Source: Caballeronia novacaledonica
GTDB lineage: Bacteria > Pseudomonadota > Gammaproteobacteria > Burkholderiales > Burkholderiaceae
Direction of reading: 5' to 3'
Assembly (NCBI RefSeq): GCF_900258035.1
Contig: NZ_OGTP01000024.1
Coordinates: forward strand, 1-64,000
DNA: 64,000 nucleotides
The notes under the pieces are model-generated. The model had not been told where the DNA came from and made no database searches. It saw only the letters and a program-made list of their open reading frames with translations. The translations under genes were made by a program, and so were the position numbers. Below, one piece after another: positions 41,133-49,644 of this stretch. Position 1 is the first letter of the stretch, and every line of letters begins with the position of its first letter.

Positions 41133-41978
41133 TTATTTCTCTGAGTCCACGAGCCCGCGCACGAACCAGCGCTGCATCGTCAGGACGACGGCGAGCGGCG
41201 GCAGCATCGCGAGCAGCGTCGCCGCCATCACCAGGTGCCATTCGGTCGCGGTATCGCCCGACGCGATCATGCTCTTGATGCCGACCACCGCCGTCTGCAG
41301 CGACACTTCGTTGGTGATGAGAATCGGCCAGAGATACTGATTCCAGCCGTAAATGAACGTGATGACGAAGAGCGCCGCGATGTTCGTCTTCGAAAGCGGC
41401 AGCACCACGTCCCAGAAGAAGCGCAGCGGCCCCGCGCCGTCGATGCGCGCCGCTTCCATCAGCTCGTCGGGCAGCGTCATGAAGAACTGGCGGAACAGAA
41501 ATGTCGCGGTCGCGGAGGCGATCAGCGGGAGCGTCAGTCCGGCATACGTGTTCGACAGATGCATCGACGAGACGACTTGCACCGTCGGAAAGATGCGCAC
41601 TTCGACCGGCAGCATCAGCGTGATGAAGATGAGCCAGAACGCGAGATTTTTCAGCGGAAAGCGAAAGAACACGATGGCGTACGCGGAGACGATCGACACG
41701 GCGATCTTGCCGACCGAAATCACGAGCGCCATCACGAGGCTGTTCAGCAACATGAGACCGAACGGCGCGGCCGCGTTGCCGCTGCCGTGCGTCCAGATGT
41801 GCGCGACGTTCTCGAAAAAATGCGTGCTCGGAATCAGCGAAAGCGGCACGCTGAAGACTTCCTTCGCGTTCATCGTGGCCGCGCAGAACGCGACGTACAC
41901 CGGAAACACGATCAGCGCGACGCCGAGCAGAAGCACCGCGTGACAGAAGATATCGAAGCCGCGACGGTTTTCGATCAT
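41133..41978 (-). CDS. ugpE: sn-Glycerol-3-phosphate ABC transporter permease UgpE
   Basis: 281 residues, six membrane helices, MalG-type. The coupling motif EAARIDGAGPLRFFWDVVLP for UgpC is present, and ATEWHLVMAATLLAMLPPL near the end is typical of UgpE. The ATG at 41978 overlaps the ugpA stop by 4 nt. Confidence 0.95.
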   Translation of the reverse strand: MIENRRGFDIFCHAVLLLGVALIVFPVYVAFCAATMNAKEVFSVPLSLIPSTHFFENVAHIWTHGSGNAAAPFGLMLLNSLVMALVISVGKIAVSIVSAYAIVFFRFPLKNLAFWLIFITLMLPVEVRIFPTVQVVSSMHLSNTYAGLTLPLIASATATFLFRQFFMTLPDELMEAARIDGAGPLRFFWDVVLPLSKTNIAALFVITFIYGWNQYLWPILITNEVSLQTAVVGIKSMIASGDTATEWHLVMAATLLAMLPPLAVVLTMQRWFVRGLVDSEK

Positions 41979-42859
41979 GAATATTGCACCCTGCGCTCGA
42001 CGAAGCGGAACTGGATCACGGTCAACGCGACGACGATCACCATCAGCACGACCGATTGCGCGCCCGAGCTGCCGATATCGAGTCCCTGAAAGCCCTCCGC
42101 GAAAATCTTGTAGATGAGCGTCTTCGTCGATTGCGCGGGGCCGCCGCCGGTCGCGGCATCGATGACGGGAAAGGTGTCGAAGAACGCGTAGACGAGGTTC
42201 ACGACGAGCAGGAAGAAAGACGTCGGCGACAAGAGCGGCAGCGCGATGCCGAAGAAGCGCCGCACGGGTCCGGCGCCGTCGATGGCGGCGGCTTCGATCA
42301 GCGATTGCGGAATCGCCTGAAGGCCCGCGTAGAAAAACAGGAAGTTGTAGCTGACCTGTTTCCAAACCGACGCGAGCACGACGAGGAACATCGCCTGCGT
42401 GCCGTTGAGCGCGTGATTCCAGATGACGCCCTGCCTGGCCAACGCATACGTCACGAGCCCGATGCTCGGATTGAACAGGAACGACCACAGCACGGCGGCG
42501 ATCGCGGGCGCGACCGCGTACGGCCAGATGAGCAGCGTCTGATACGCCTTCGCGCCGCGCGTCACGCGATCGGCGCAAGCGGCGAGCAGAAGCGAGATCA
42601 CGAGTCCCGACACGGTGACGAGGGAGCAAAAGATCATCGTCGTGCTGAACGACGAGAGATAGAGCGGATCGGCGAACAACTGCCTGAAGTTCGCCAGCCC
42701 GACGAACTCGCTCGACGTGCCGAACGCGTCCTGGCTTTGCGTCGCCTGCCAGAGCGCCTCGCCGGCCGGCCAGAGAAAGAACAGCGCGGTGATCGCGAGT
42801 TGCGGCGCGACGAGCAGATACGGCAGGACGCCCGTATCGAAACGAGACCGTTTTTCCAT
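41975..42859 (-). CDS. ugpA: sn-Glycerol-3-phosphate ABC transporter permease UgpA
   Basis: 294 residues, six membrane helices, MalF-type. Coupling motif EAAAIDGAGPVRRFFGIALP; FLWPAGEALWQATQSQDAFG near the N-terminus and VNLVYAFFDTFPVIDAATGG near 220 are characteristic. Separated from ugpB by a 49-nt gap with a strong hairpin; overlaps ugpE by 4 nt. Confidence 0.95.
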   Translation of the reverse strand: MEKRSRFDTGVLPYLLVAPQLAITALFFLWPAGEALWQATQSQDAFGTSSEFVGLANFRQLFADPLYLSSFSTTMIFCSLVTVSGLVISLLLAACADRVTRGAKAYQTLLIWPYAVAPAIAAVLWSFLFNPSIGLVTYALARQGVIWNHALNGTQAMFLVVLASVWKQVSYNFLFFYAGLQAIPQSLIEAAAIDGAGPVRRFFGIALPLLSPTSFFLLVVNLVYAFFDTFPVIDAATGGGPAQSTKTLIYKIFAEGFQGLDIGSSGAQSVVLMVIVVALTVIQFRFVERRVQYS

Positions 42860-42877
42860 GCGTGGCGCATCCAGAGG

Positions 42878-42901
42878 CGCCCGCGCTTTCGGGCGCGGGC
42901 G
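42878..42901 (-). other. Hairpin between ugpB and ugpA
   Basis: CGCCCGCGC / GCGCGGGCG, a 9-bp perfect stem with loop TTTCGG (plus-strand reading) and no T-run. Such a stem after a binding-protein gene commonly protects the upstream mRNA, so UgpB would be made in excess over the permeases. Confidence 0.55.
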
Positions 42902-42908
42902 TGAGGCC

Positions 42909-44234
42909 TTAATTGCCGGTCTTCTCGAAGCGGCGCAGCAGTTCGTCGCCGCGTTGCACCGACGCGTCGAGCGCCTGCTGCGGCGTCTTCTTGTCGGCCC
43001 AGACCTGCTCCAGCTCTTCGTCGACGACCGTGCGGATCTGCGGCATGTTGCCGAGACGCAGGCCCCTCGTGTACGGCAGCGGCGGCTTGTTCAACATCTG
43101 TTTGATGGCGATGTCCGCGCCGGGATTCTTCTCGTAGAAGCCCTGTTTCTGCGTGAGTTCATACGCGGCCTGCGTGACCGGCAGATAGCCCGTGTCCTGA
43201 TGCCACTTCGCCGCGACTTCCGGCGTCGAGAGATAGGCGAGGAATTTCGCGACGCCCTTATAGACGGCCGGATCCTTGCCCGACAACACCCACAGACTCG
43301 CGCCGCCGATGATCGCGTTCTGGGGCGCGCCCTTCACGTTCGCGTCGTAGGGCATCATGCCGACGCCGTAATCGAATTTCGCGAATTTCGCGATGGTGGC
43401 GCGCGAGCCCGACGAGTTCGTGATGATGCCGCAGTCGCCGCTATAGAACTTCGACACCGGCTCGTCCTTGCGCCCGACATACGTGAACGTGCCTTCCTTC
43501 GCCATGTTCTGCAGGAACTGGATGTGCGCGACCTGCAACGGCTTGTTGAATTCGAGCTTGGCGTCGAGACCGTCGAAGCCGTTGTTCTTCGTCGCGAACG
43601 GCGCGGCATGCCACGCGCTGTAGTTCTCGAGATGGATCCAGCTTTGCCAGCCCGACGAGTAACCGCACGAATAACCGGCGGCCTTCAGCTTCTTCGCGTC
43701 GGCTTCGACATCGGCCCAGGTTTTCGGCGGCTGGTTCGGATCGAGACCGGCTTTCTTGAACGCGTCCTTGTTGTAGTAGAGAACGGGCGTCGAACTGTTG
43801 AACGGCATGGAGATCAGATGGCCGGTCTTCGCGTCGCTGTAATAACCGGCGATGGTCGGCACGAACGCCTTTTCGTCGAGCGGCACGCCGGCCTGCCTGA
43901 AGACGTCGGAGACCGGAATGACGGCCTTCTTCGCCTGCATCATCGTCGCGGTGCCGACTTCGTAGACCTGGAGGATGGCGGGCGCGTTGCCGCTGCGATA
44001 CGCCGCGATGCCCGCCGCGAGCGCCTGGTCATACGTGCCCTTGAACACGGGAACGATCTTGTAATCGCTCTGCGACTTGTTGAAGTCGTTGGCGATGTCG
44101 TTCACACGCTCGCCCAGCGCGGCTTCCATCGCGTGCCAGAACTGGATTTCCGTCGCGGCGTGCGCGGCGGTGCTGACGCCGAAGGCCAGAACGGCCGCGA
44201 CCGAAATCGTGCGGAACAAGGGCTTGCAGCTCAT
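42909..44234 (-). CDS. ugpB: sn-Glycerol-3-phosphate-binding periplasmic protein
   Basis: 441 residues: signal peptide of about 26 (ending AAHA), then a family 1 solute-binding protein. ATEIQFWHAMEAALGERVND, FNSSTPVLYYNKDAFKKAGL, SGWQSWIHLENYSAWH and CGIITNSSGS are the usual UgpB blocks. ATG 44234 has AAGGAG 9 nt upstream. It begins only 43 nt after the dgt stop, so part of its transcription may come through dgt; in enterobacteria the operon is induced by phosphate or carbon limitation, but no PHO-box is evident to me here. Confidence 0.96.
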   Translation of the reverse strand: MSCKPLFRTISVAAVLAFGVSTAAHAATEIQFWHAMEAALGERVNDIANDFNKSQSDYKIVPVFKGTYDQALAAGIAAYRSGNAPAILQVYEVGTATMMQAKKAVIPVSDVFRQAGVPLDEKAFVPTIAGYYSDAKTGHLISMPFNSSTPVLYYNKDAFKKAGLDPNQPPKTWADVEADAKKLKAAGYSCGYSSGWQSWIHLENYSAWHAAPFATKNNGFDGLDAKLEFNKPLQVAHIQFLQNMAKEGTFTYVGRKDEPVSKFYSGDCGIITNSSGSRATIAKFAKFDYGVGMMPYDANVKGAPQNAIIGGASLWVLSGKDPAVYKGVAKFLAYLSTPEVAAKWHQDTGYLPVTQAAYELTQKQGFYEKNPGADIAIKQMLNKPPLPYTRGLRLGNMPQIRTVVDEELEQVWADKKTPQQALDASVQRGDELLRRFEKTGN

Positions 44235-44277
44235 CGATGAGTCTCCTTTGAAGGATTCGCGCTTGAAACGCGCGATA

Positions 44278-45483
44278 TTAGTTGTTGTCGATGACAAACA
44301 AGCGTTGATACTCTTTCAGCGCATAGCGGTCGGTCATGCCCGCGATGTAATGCGCGATGAGCCGCGCCTGCGAGCTGTCGTGGCTGGCAGAAGGCGCGTC
44401 GTTCGCGGATTCTTCCGTCACCGGTCCGCGCGACTGATAGGCGGGCGGCAAGAGACGCGGATCGTCGGTGAAGGCTTCGAAGAGGCCCGTCACCACGCGC
44501 TTCGCCTTGTTGGCCATGCGCATCACGCGATAGTGCCGGTACAGGTTCTTGAACAGAAAGCGCTTGAGTTGCGCCGCCTGCGCCGCGACTTCATCGCTGT
44601 GCGCGACGAGCGTCGGCGCATTGCGCACGGCGTCGAGCGAATCCGGCGCGACGCGTTCGAGATTGCGGCTCGTCGCCTCGATCAGATCGACGATCAACGT
44701 GTTGATGATCCGGCGGATCGTCTCGTGGATGAGCCTGCGCCCTTCGATGTCCGGATAGTCGGCGCGCGCCGCTTCGAAGTGCGTGAGCCATAGACTCACT
44801 TCGGAAAGCTGATCGAGCGTGATGAGGCCGGAGCGCAGGCCGTCGTCCACGTCGTGATTGTTGTACGCGATTTCATCGGCGACATTCGCGATCTGCGCTT
44901 CGAGCGACGGCTGCTTTCCCGTAAGAAACCGCTCGCCGAGTTCGCCGAGCTTGCGCGCATTCTCGCGCGAGCAATGTTTGAGGATGCCTTCGCGCGTCTC
45001 GAAGCAGAGGTTCAGGCCGTTGAAGGCGCCGTAATGCTCTTCGAGCTGATCGACCACCGCGAGGCTTTGCAGATTGTGCTCGAAGCCGCCGTGATCCCGC
45101 ATGCATTCGTGCAGCGCGTCCTGTCCGGCGTGCCCGAACGGCGTGTGGCCGAGATCGTGCGCGAGCGAGATGGCTTCGACGAGATCCTCGTTCAGCCTCA
45201 GATTGCGTGCGACCGAACGCGCGATCTGCGCGACTTCGAGACTGTGCGTGAGACGCGTGCGGAAGAGATCGCCTTCGTGATTGACGAAGACCTGCGTCTT
45301 GTATTCGAGCCTGCGAAACGCGGTCGAATGCACGATGCGATCGCGGTCGCGCTGAAACTCCGTGCGCGCCGCCGGCGGCGTTTCGGCGAAGCGCCGTCCG
45401 CGCGATTGCGACGCGTGCGCGGCATACGGCGCGAGATGCGCCTCGAACGCGAGCGTCGGAAGTTGCTGTTCTGTTTCGCTCAC
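44278..45483 (-). CDS. dgt: dGTP triphosphohydrolase-family HD enzyme
   Basis: 401 residues. HD-domain motifs: RLEYKTQVFVN, TRLTHSLEVAQIARS, AISLAHDLGHTPFGHAGQDAL (HD metal pair), NVADEIAYNNHDVDDGLRSG. The family hydrolyses dGTP or other dNTPs to nucleoside and triphosphate. N-terminal RGRRFAETPPAARTEFQRDR is typical of the type I family. It follows aroB by 42 nt, at the distal end of pilMNOQ-aroKB-dgt. Confidence 0.93.
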   Translation of the reverse strand: MSETEQQLPTLAFEAHLAPYAAHASQSRGRRFAETPPAARTEFQRDRDRIVHSTAFRRLEYKTQVFVNHEGDLFRTRLTHSLEVAQIARSVARNLRLNEDLVEAISLAHDLGHTPFGHAGQDALHECMRDHGGFEHNLQSLAVVDQLEEHYGAFNGLNLCFETREGILKHCSRENARKLGELGERFLTGKQPSLEAQIANVADEIAYNNHDVDDGLRSGLITLDQLSEVSLWLTHFEAARADYPDIEGRRLIHETIRRIINTLIVDLIEATSRNLERVAPDSLDAVRNAPTLVAHSDEVAAQAAQLKRFLFKNLYRHYRVMRMANKAKRVVTGLFEAFTDDPRLLPPAYQSRGPVTEESANDAPSASHDSSQARLIAHYIAGMTDRYALKEYQRLFVIDNN

Positions 45484-45525
45484 CGGCTGCTCCGAATCGT
45501 CGTGGTTCTGGCCGCCGCTCGCGGA

Positions 45526-46623
45526 TCAGACGCTGGCTGCGAGCGTCGCGCGCACGGCGTGATCGGGCGCGCTCGTGATCTCGGTCGCGCCGAAGCGGGT
45601 CAACAGAATGAATTTGATCTCGCCGGCTTCGGCCTTTTTGTCGATCTTCATCAGATCGACGTAGCGGTCGTCACCGAGTCGAGGTGCCGAGACCGGCAGC
45701 TTCGCCGCTTCGATCACGCGCACGAGGCGCTGACGCGCGGCTTCGTCGAGCTTGCCCAGGCGCACGGACAAATCCGCCGCCATGACCATGCCGCAGCCGA
45801 CCGCTTCGCCGTGCAGCCATTCGCCGTAGCCGAGCCCGGCTTCGATCGCATGGCCGAACGTATGGCCGAAATTGAGAATGGCGCGCTGGCCGCCTTCGCG
45901 CTCATCCGAAGCGACTACCGACGCCTTGATCTCGCACGAACGCTTGACGGCGTGCGCGAGCGCGTTGTCGTCGCGGCGATTCAGCGCGTCGATGTTGGCT
46001 TCGATCCAGTCGAAAAATTCGGCATCCGCGATGGCCGCCGTCTTGATGACTTCCGCGATGCCCGCCGCCAGTTCGCGCTCCGGCAACGTGTGCAGCGCGC
46101 CGATATCCGCGATGACCGCCTGCGGCTGATAGAACGCGCCGATCATGTTCTTGCCGAGCGGATGATTGATGCCCGTCTTGCCGCCGACCGACGAATCGAC
46201 TTGTGAAAGCAGCGTGGTCGGCACTTGAATGAACGGCACGCCGCGCATGTAGCACGCCGCCGCGAAACCCGTCATGTCGCCGACGACACCGCCGCCGAGC
46301 GCGATCAGCGTGGTCTTGCGATCGGCGCGTTCGGTGAGCAATGCATCGAAGATCGTGTTGAGCGTTTCCCAGTTCTTGTGCGCTTCGCCATCGGGCAGGA
46401 CCACCGTGGTCACTTTCTTGCCGAGCGGTTCGAGCGCGGCGCGCAGCCGGTCGCCGTAGAGCGGATCGATGGTGGAATTCGTGACGATCGCCACGGACGC
46501 GCCCTTGATATGCGGCGCGAAGAGCTCAGTGCGGCCGATCAGGCCCGCACCGATATGAATGGGATAGGCGCGCTCGCCGAGCTCGACATTGACGGTGATC
46601 GTTGGGGTAATCATGGCGGACAT
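45526..46623 (-). CDS. aroB: 3-Dehydroquinate synthase
   Basis: Second step of the shikimate pathway; NAD- and zinc-dependent cyclisation of DAHP. 365 residues. DGEAHKNWETLNTIFDALL, ALGGGVVGDMTGFAAACYMRG, TTLLSQVDSSVGGKTGINHP, and metal-site histidines in NFGHTFGHAIEAG and GEAVGCGM. The ATG at 46623 overlaps the aroK TAA by one base (TAATG); an in-frame ATG three codons later (46614) is possible. Confidence 0.97.
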   Translation of the reverse strand: MSAMITPTITVNVELGERAYPIHIGAGLIGRTELFAPHIKGASVAIVTNSTIDPLYGDRLRAALEPLGKKVTTVVLPDGEAHKNWETLNTIFDALLTERADRKTTLIALGGGVVGDMTGFAAACYMRGVPFIQVPTTLLSQVDSSVGGKTGINHPLGKNMIGAFYQPQAVIADIGALHTLPERELAAGIAEVIKTAAIADAEFFDWIEANIDALNRRDDNALAHAVKRSCEIKASVVASDEREGGQRAILNFGHTFGHAIEAGLGYGEWLHGEAVGCGMVMAADLSVRLGKLDEAARQRLVRVIEAAKLPVSAPRLGDDRYVDLMKIDKKAEAGEIKFILLTRFGATEITSAPDHAVRATLAASV

Positions 46624-47174
46624 TATGACTCAGCCGACTTGACGACGCCGGCCACCTCCAGTTGCATCAGGACCATGTTGACGAGCGCGTTGACGGTCGG
46701 CCGCCCCGTTTCCACGACGAAATGCGCGCATTCGTGATACAGCGGATCGCGCGTCTGAAAGAGTGCTTCGAGCTTGCCGCGCGGATCTTCGGTCTGCAAG
46801 AGCGGCCGATTCTTGTCGCGCCGCGTGCGCTGCCAGAGATCGTGCGGATTGGCGCGCAGATAAATGACGATGCCGCGATTCTTCAGATGTTCGCGATTCT
46901 CCGGCCGCAGCACCGCGCCGCCGCCCGTCGCGAGCACGATGCCGCTGCGCTGCGAAAGCTCGTCGATGACGTTCGCCTCCCGCTGACGAAAACCCGTTTC
47001 GCCTTCGAGTTCCCAGATTACCGGGATGCGTGCGCCCGTGCGCGCCTCGATCTCCTGATCCGAATCGATGAACGAGCGCTGCAGACGGCGCGCAACCGCA
47101 CGGCCCACGGTGGTTTTGCCCGCCCCCATGAGTCCGACGAAAAAAATGTTCGCGTTCGCGTGCCCTTCCTGCAA
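46623..47174 (-). CDS. aroK: Shikimate kinase
   Basis: Phosphorylates shikimate. 183 residues from the TTG at 47174, chosen because AAGGA lies 6 nt upstream; an in-frame start at 47225 would add 17 non-conserved residues. P-loop FVGLMGAGKTTVGRAVARRL, FIDSDQEIEARTG, GETGFRQREANVI, ATGGGAVLRPENRE and lid RTRRDKNRPLLQ. Sits between pilQ (92-nt gap) and aroB. Confidence 0.95.
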   Translation of the reverse strand: MQEGHANANIFFVGLMGAGKTTVGRAVARRLQRSFIDSDQEIEARTGARIPVIWELEGETGFRQREANVIDELSQRSGIVLATGGGAVLRPENREHLKNRGIVIYLRANPHDLWQRTRRDKNRPLLQTEDPRGKLEALFQTRDPLYHECAHFVVETGRPTVNALVNMVLMQLEVAGVVKSAES

Positions 47175-47266
47175 CCTGGATCCTTTAACAGTATCGAATT
47201 TCTTCGTGCGGCAGCTTAAGGGCAAACCGCCCGCTTTGTCGAGTCGGCCCGCCCGCGAGCCGGCGT

Positions 47267-48778
47267 TCAGCCGCCCGATGCAATCACCTGCGGCGTAATC
47301 AATATGACGAGTTCGCTCTTCGAGCTGCGCCGCGCGTCGTGACGAAACAGCCAGCCGAACACAGGCAATTTCGACAGTAGCGGCACGCCGGTCGTGTCGT
47401 CGCGTTCGTCGTCGGAATAAATGCCGCCGATCGCCACGGTGCCGCCGTTTTCCACTTCCACGCGCGTCTGGACATGCTTGGTATGGATGGCCGGCCCGTT
47501 CGCCGTCTGCTCGCCGAGACTGTCTTTCGTGATGTCGAGATCGAGAATGACGTGGCCGTGCGGCGTGATCTGCGGCTCAACCTCCAGTTTGAGCGTTGCG
47601 CGCCGAAACTGCACGCCCGACATGCCGTTGCCGACCTTTGCCTGATACGGCACGTCCACGCCCTGCTCGACGATGGATTTCATCCGGTCCGCCGTCACGA
47701 CACGCGGACGCGAGACGATTTGTCCGCGCCCTTCGGCCTCCAGCGCGCTCAGTTCGAGATTGAGCAGCCGGGTCGCCTGCGCGACGAACAGCGTGAGCCC
47801 GGCGGTCGCCGCATCGAAACCGCTGATCGGCCCCGCCGACAGATCGTATACCACACCGTCCTTGCCGCCCGCCAACCCGGCCGACGGATCGTTCTGCGGC
47901 GCGACGCCCAGCTTGACGCCGAGATTTCGCGACAACCCCGCCTCGCCCTCCACGATCTTCGCTTCGATCATCACCTGCGGCGTCGGCTTGTCGATCAGCG
48001 CGATCAATTCGGCGATCTGCCGGACGCGCGCGTCGAGGTCGGTGACGAAGAGCAGGTTCGTGCGCGCATCGGCGATGGCGGTGCCACGCTTCGACAGTAC
48101 GCGCTGACTGCCCGAACCGGTCAGCGTCTTGCGCAGGTCTTCCGCCCGCGAATAGCGCAGCACGAACGTGCGGCTCGCGAGCGGTTCGAGGTCCGCCGCG
48201 CGCGCGTGTGCTTCGAAGCGCAGCTTTTCGCGCGCGGCGAGTTCGGCGAGCGGCGCGACCCAGATCACGTTGCCGTGCCGTTCCATCGCTAGACCGTTGA
48301 CTTCGAGGAGCGTGTCGAACGCGCGGCGCCATGGCACGGCGACGAGGTTCATCGACACCTGTCCGCGCACCTTTTCGCTGGCGACGATATTCAACCCCGT
48401 GAAGCGCGCAAATGCCTGCAGCGCGGCGCCGAGGTCGGCGTTTTTCAGGTCGAGGGTGATCGGCTTGCTGCCGTCGCCTGTTTCGTTCGTTGCGCTGCTC
48501 AGGCGTTCGAGTTCCGGCAAGGGCACGGGCGGACCTTCCAGCGCATCCGTTGTTTCGGTCGCGGGCTTGGCGGGCGCGGCAGCTTCCGCAGTCTGAGCGA
48601 CGACGGGCATGTCGGGTATGAGCGGATCGACAGGCTGAGCGTTGAACGATGCGGGCAGCGGCGGCAAAGGCGCAATGATCGTATCGGCGCTTTCGGCCGC
48701 GTGCGCTGCGTGCGCGAACAGCAGCAGGGCCGCGCCCGTTGCCGCCAATCTGAGTGAAAGCTTCGCGAACCGGCTCAC
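47267..48778 (-). CDS. pilQ: Type IV pilus secretin PilQ, short form
   Basis: Outer-membrane ring through which type IV pili pass. 503 residues from the GTG at 48778, which has GGAGGA 6 nt upstream and overlaps the pilOP stop by 4 nt. Signal peptide (about 1-28), a Pro/Ala-rich linker, one STN-type domain (ITLDLKNADLGAALQAFARF to VAPLAEL), one secretin N-repeat (TFVLRYSRAEDLRKTL to IALIDKPTPQV), then the secretin barrel (VMIEAKIVE to GWLFRHDARRSSKSELVILI). I see no AMIN domains, which bind peptidoglycan in longer PilQ proteins. Confidence 0.93.
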   Translation of the reverse strand: MSRFAKLSLRLAATGAALLLFAHAAHAAESADTIIAPLPPLPASFNAQPVDPLIPDMPVVAQTAEAAAPAKPATETTDALEGPPVPLPELERLSSATNETGDGSKPITLDLKNADLGAALQAFARFTGLNIVASEKVRGQVSMNLVAVPWRRAFDTLLEVNGLAMERHGNVIWVAPLAELAAREKLRFEAHARAADLEPLASRTFVLRYSRAEDLRKTLTGSGSQRVLSKRGTAIADARTNLLFVTDLDARVRQIAELIALIDKPTPQVMIEAKIVEGEAGLSRNLGVKLGVAPQNDPSAGLAGGKDGVVYDLSAGPISGFDAATAGLTLFVAQATRLLNLELSALEAEGRGQIVSRPRVVTADRMKSIVEQGVDVPYQAKVGNGMSGVQFRRATLKLEVEPQITPHGHVILDLDITKDSLGEQTANGPAIHTKHVQTRVEVENGGTVAIGGIYSDDERDDTTGVPLLSKLPVFGWLFRHDARRSSKSELVILITPQVIASGG

Positions 48779-49644
48779 TTGCGATCCTCCGTGAACGTCA
48801 CCTGGCGCGGGATGCCATCGGTGCGGGCGAGTTCGATCGCACGCGGCATGACACGCCCGAGCCATTCGTCACCGATCTTCTGGCCCGGCGTGAAGCCGTC
48901 GACATCGCGGCCGGTTTGCAGGAGCGCCATCGCGCGACGACGCTCGACGAACGTGCCCACGAGCAGCATGTCCCCGGCCTGGGCCGCAGCGTCCGCACTG
49001 CCGAACGGATCGACGACGAACGCATCGACGCGTGACGGCACGGCGAGCGATACAGCCGGCAGCGTCTCGAAGATGCGCAGCGTCGCTTCGATGGCGAGCG
49101 TGCCCGGCTGTCGCTTGATCTGCACGCTCTCGGGCACGACGAGCCGCGGCAGACCGGCGAGCGCTTCCAGGAACCGGCGAATTTCGGGGAAGGTGCCGTC
49201 CGCGCGCAGTTTGAGCACGCGTTCGGGGAGCGGTCCATGAACCTTTGGATCGCTGCTCCTGCCCGCAACCGGCTCGATCTCCGCGACGCGCAAACCGCTC
49301 TGCGTGGCGAGATCCGCGACGGCGCGCAACGCGTCGGCGGCGCTCCAGTGCTCCGGCTCCATGCGGCCCGACGCCGCCCGCGCTCGCAGGGCAGGCAGTT
49401 CGGCCGCGATACGCCCCGCGTCCTGCACCTTCGCTTGCGTCGCCGCTAACGCGGCGCGGCTCGCGTCGATCTGATTCGCGTCGAACGTCCGCCAGGTTCG
49501 AAGACCGAGCACGAAGACGAGCAGACATAAGGCGATCGCCACGCACGCGGTCCGGCGCCGCGACCATTCATCCAGCGGCCGAAGGATCGACGGCGCACCG
49601 CGCGAACGCGATTTCGCGGCGAAGTTCATCGGGATCGTGCTCAT
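48775..49644 (-). CDS. Fused PilO-PilP type IV pilus alignment protein
   Basis: 289 residues in one uninterrupted frame. Residues about 20-197 match PilO: a membrane helix (RTACVAIALCLLVFVLGL), a coiled segment, and the ferredoxin-like domain (TFPEIRRFLEALAGLPRLVV, QPGTLAIEATLRIFETLP). Residues about 211-289 match the PilP beta domain: VDPFGSADAA, MLLVGTFVERRRAMALLQTG, FTPGQKIGDEWLGRVM. The PilP lipoprotein signal and its Cys are absent, as expected if PilO's helix supplies the anchor. No separate pilP gene lies between it and pilQ: the two overlap by 4 nt (GTGA). Confidence 0.88.
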   Translation of the reverse strand: MSTIPMNFAAKSRSRGAPSILRPLDEWSRRRTACVAIALCLLVFVLGLRTWRTFDANQIDASRAALAATQAKVQDAGRIAAELPALRARAASGRMEPEHWSAADALRAVADLATQSGLRVAEIEPVAGRSSDPKVHGPLPERVLKLRADGTFPEIRRFLEALAGLPRLVVPESVQIKRQPGTLAIEATLRIFETLPAVSLAVPSRVDAFVVDPFGSADAAAQAGDMLLVGTFVERRRAMALLQTGRDVDGFTPGQKIGDEWLGRVMPRAIELARTDGIPRQVTFTEDRK

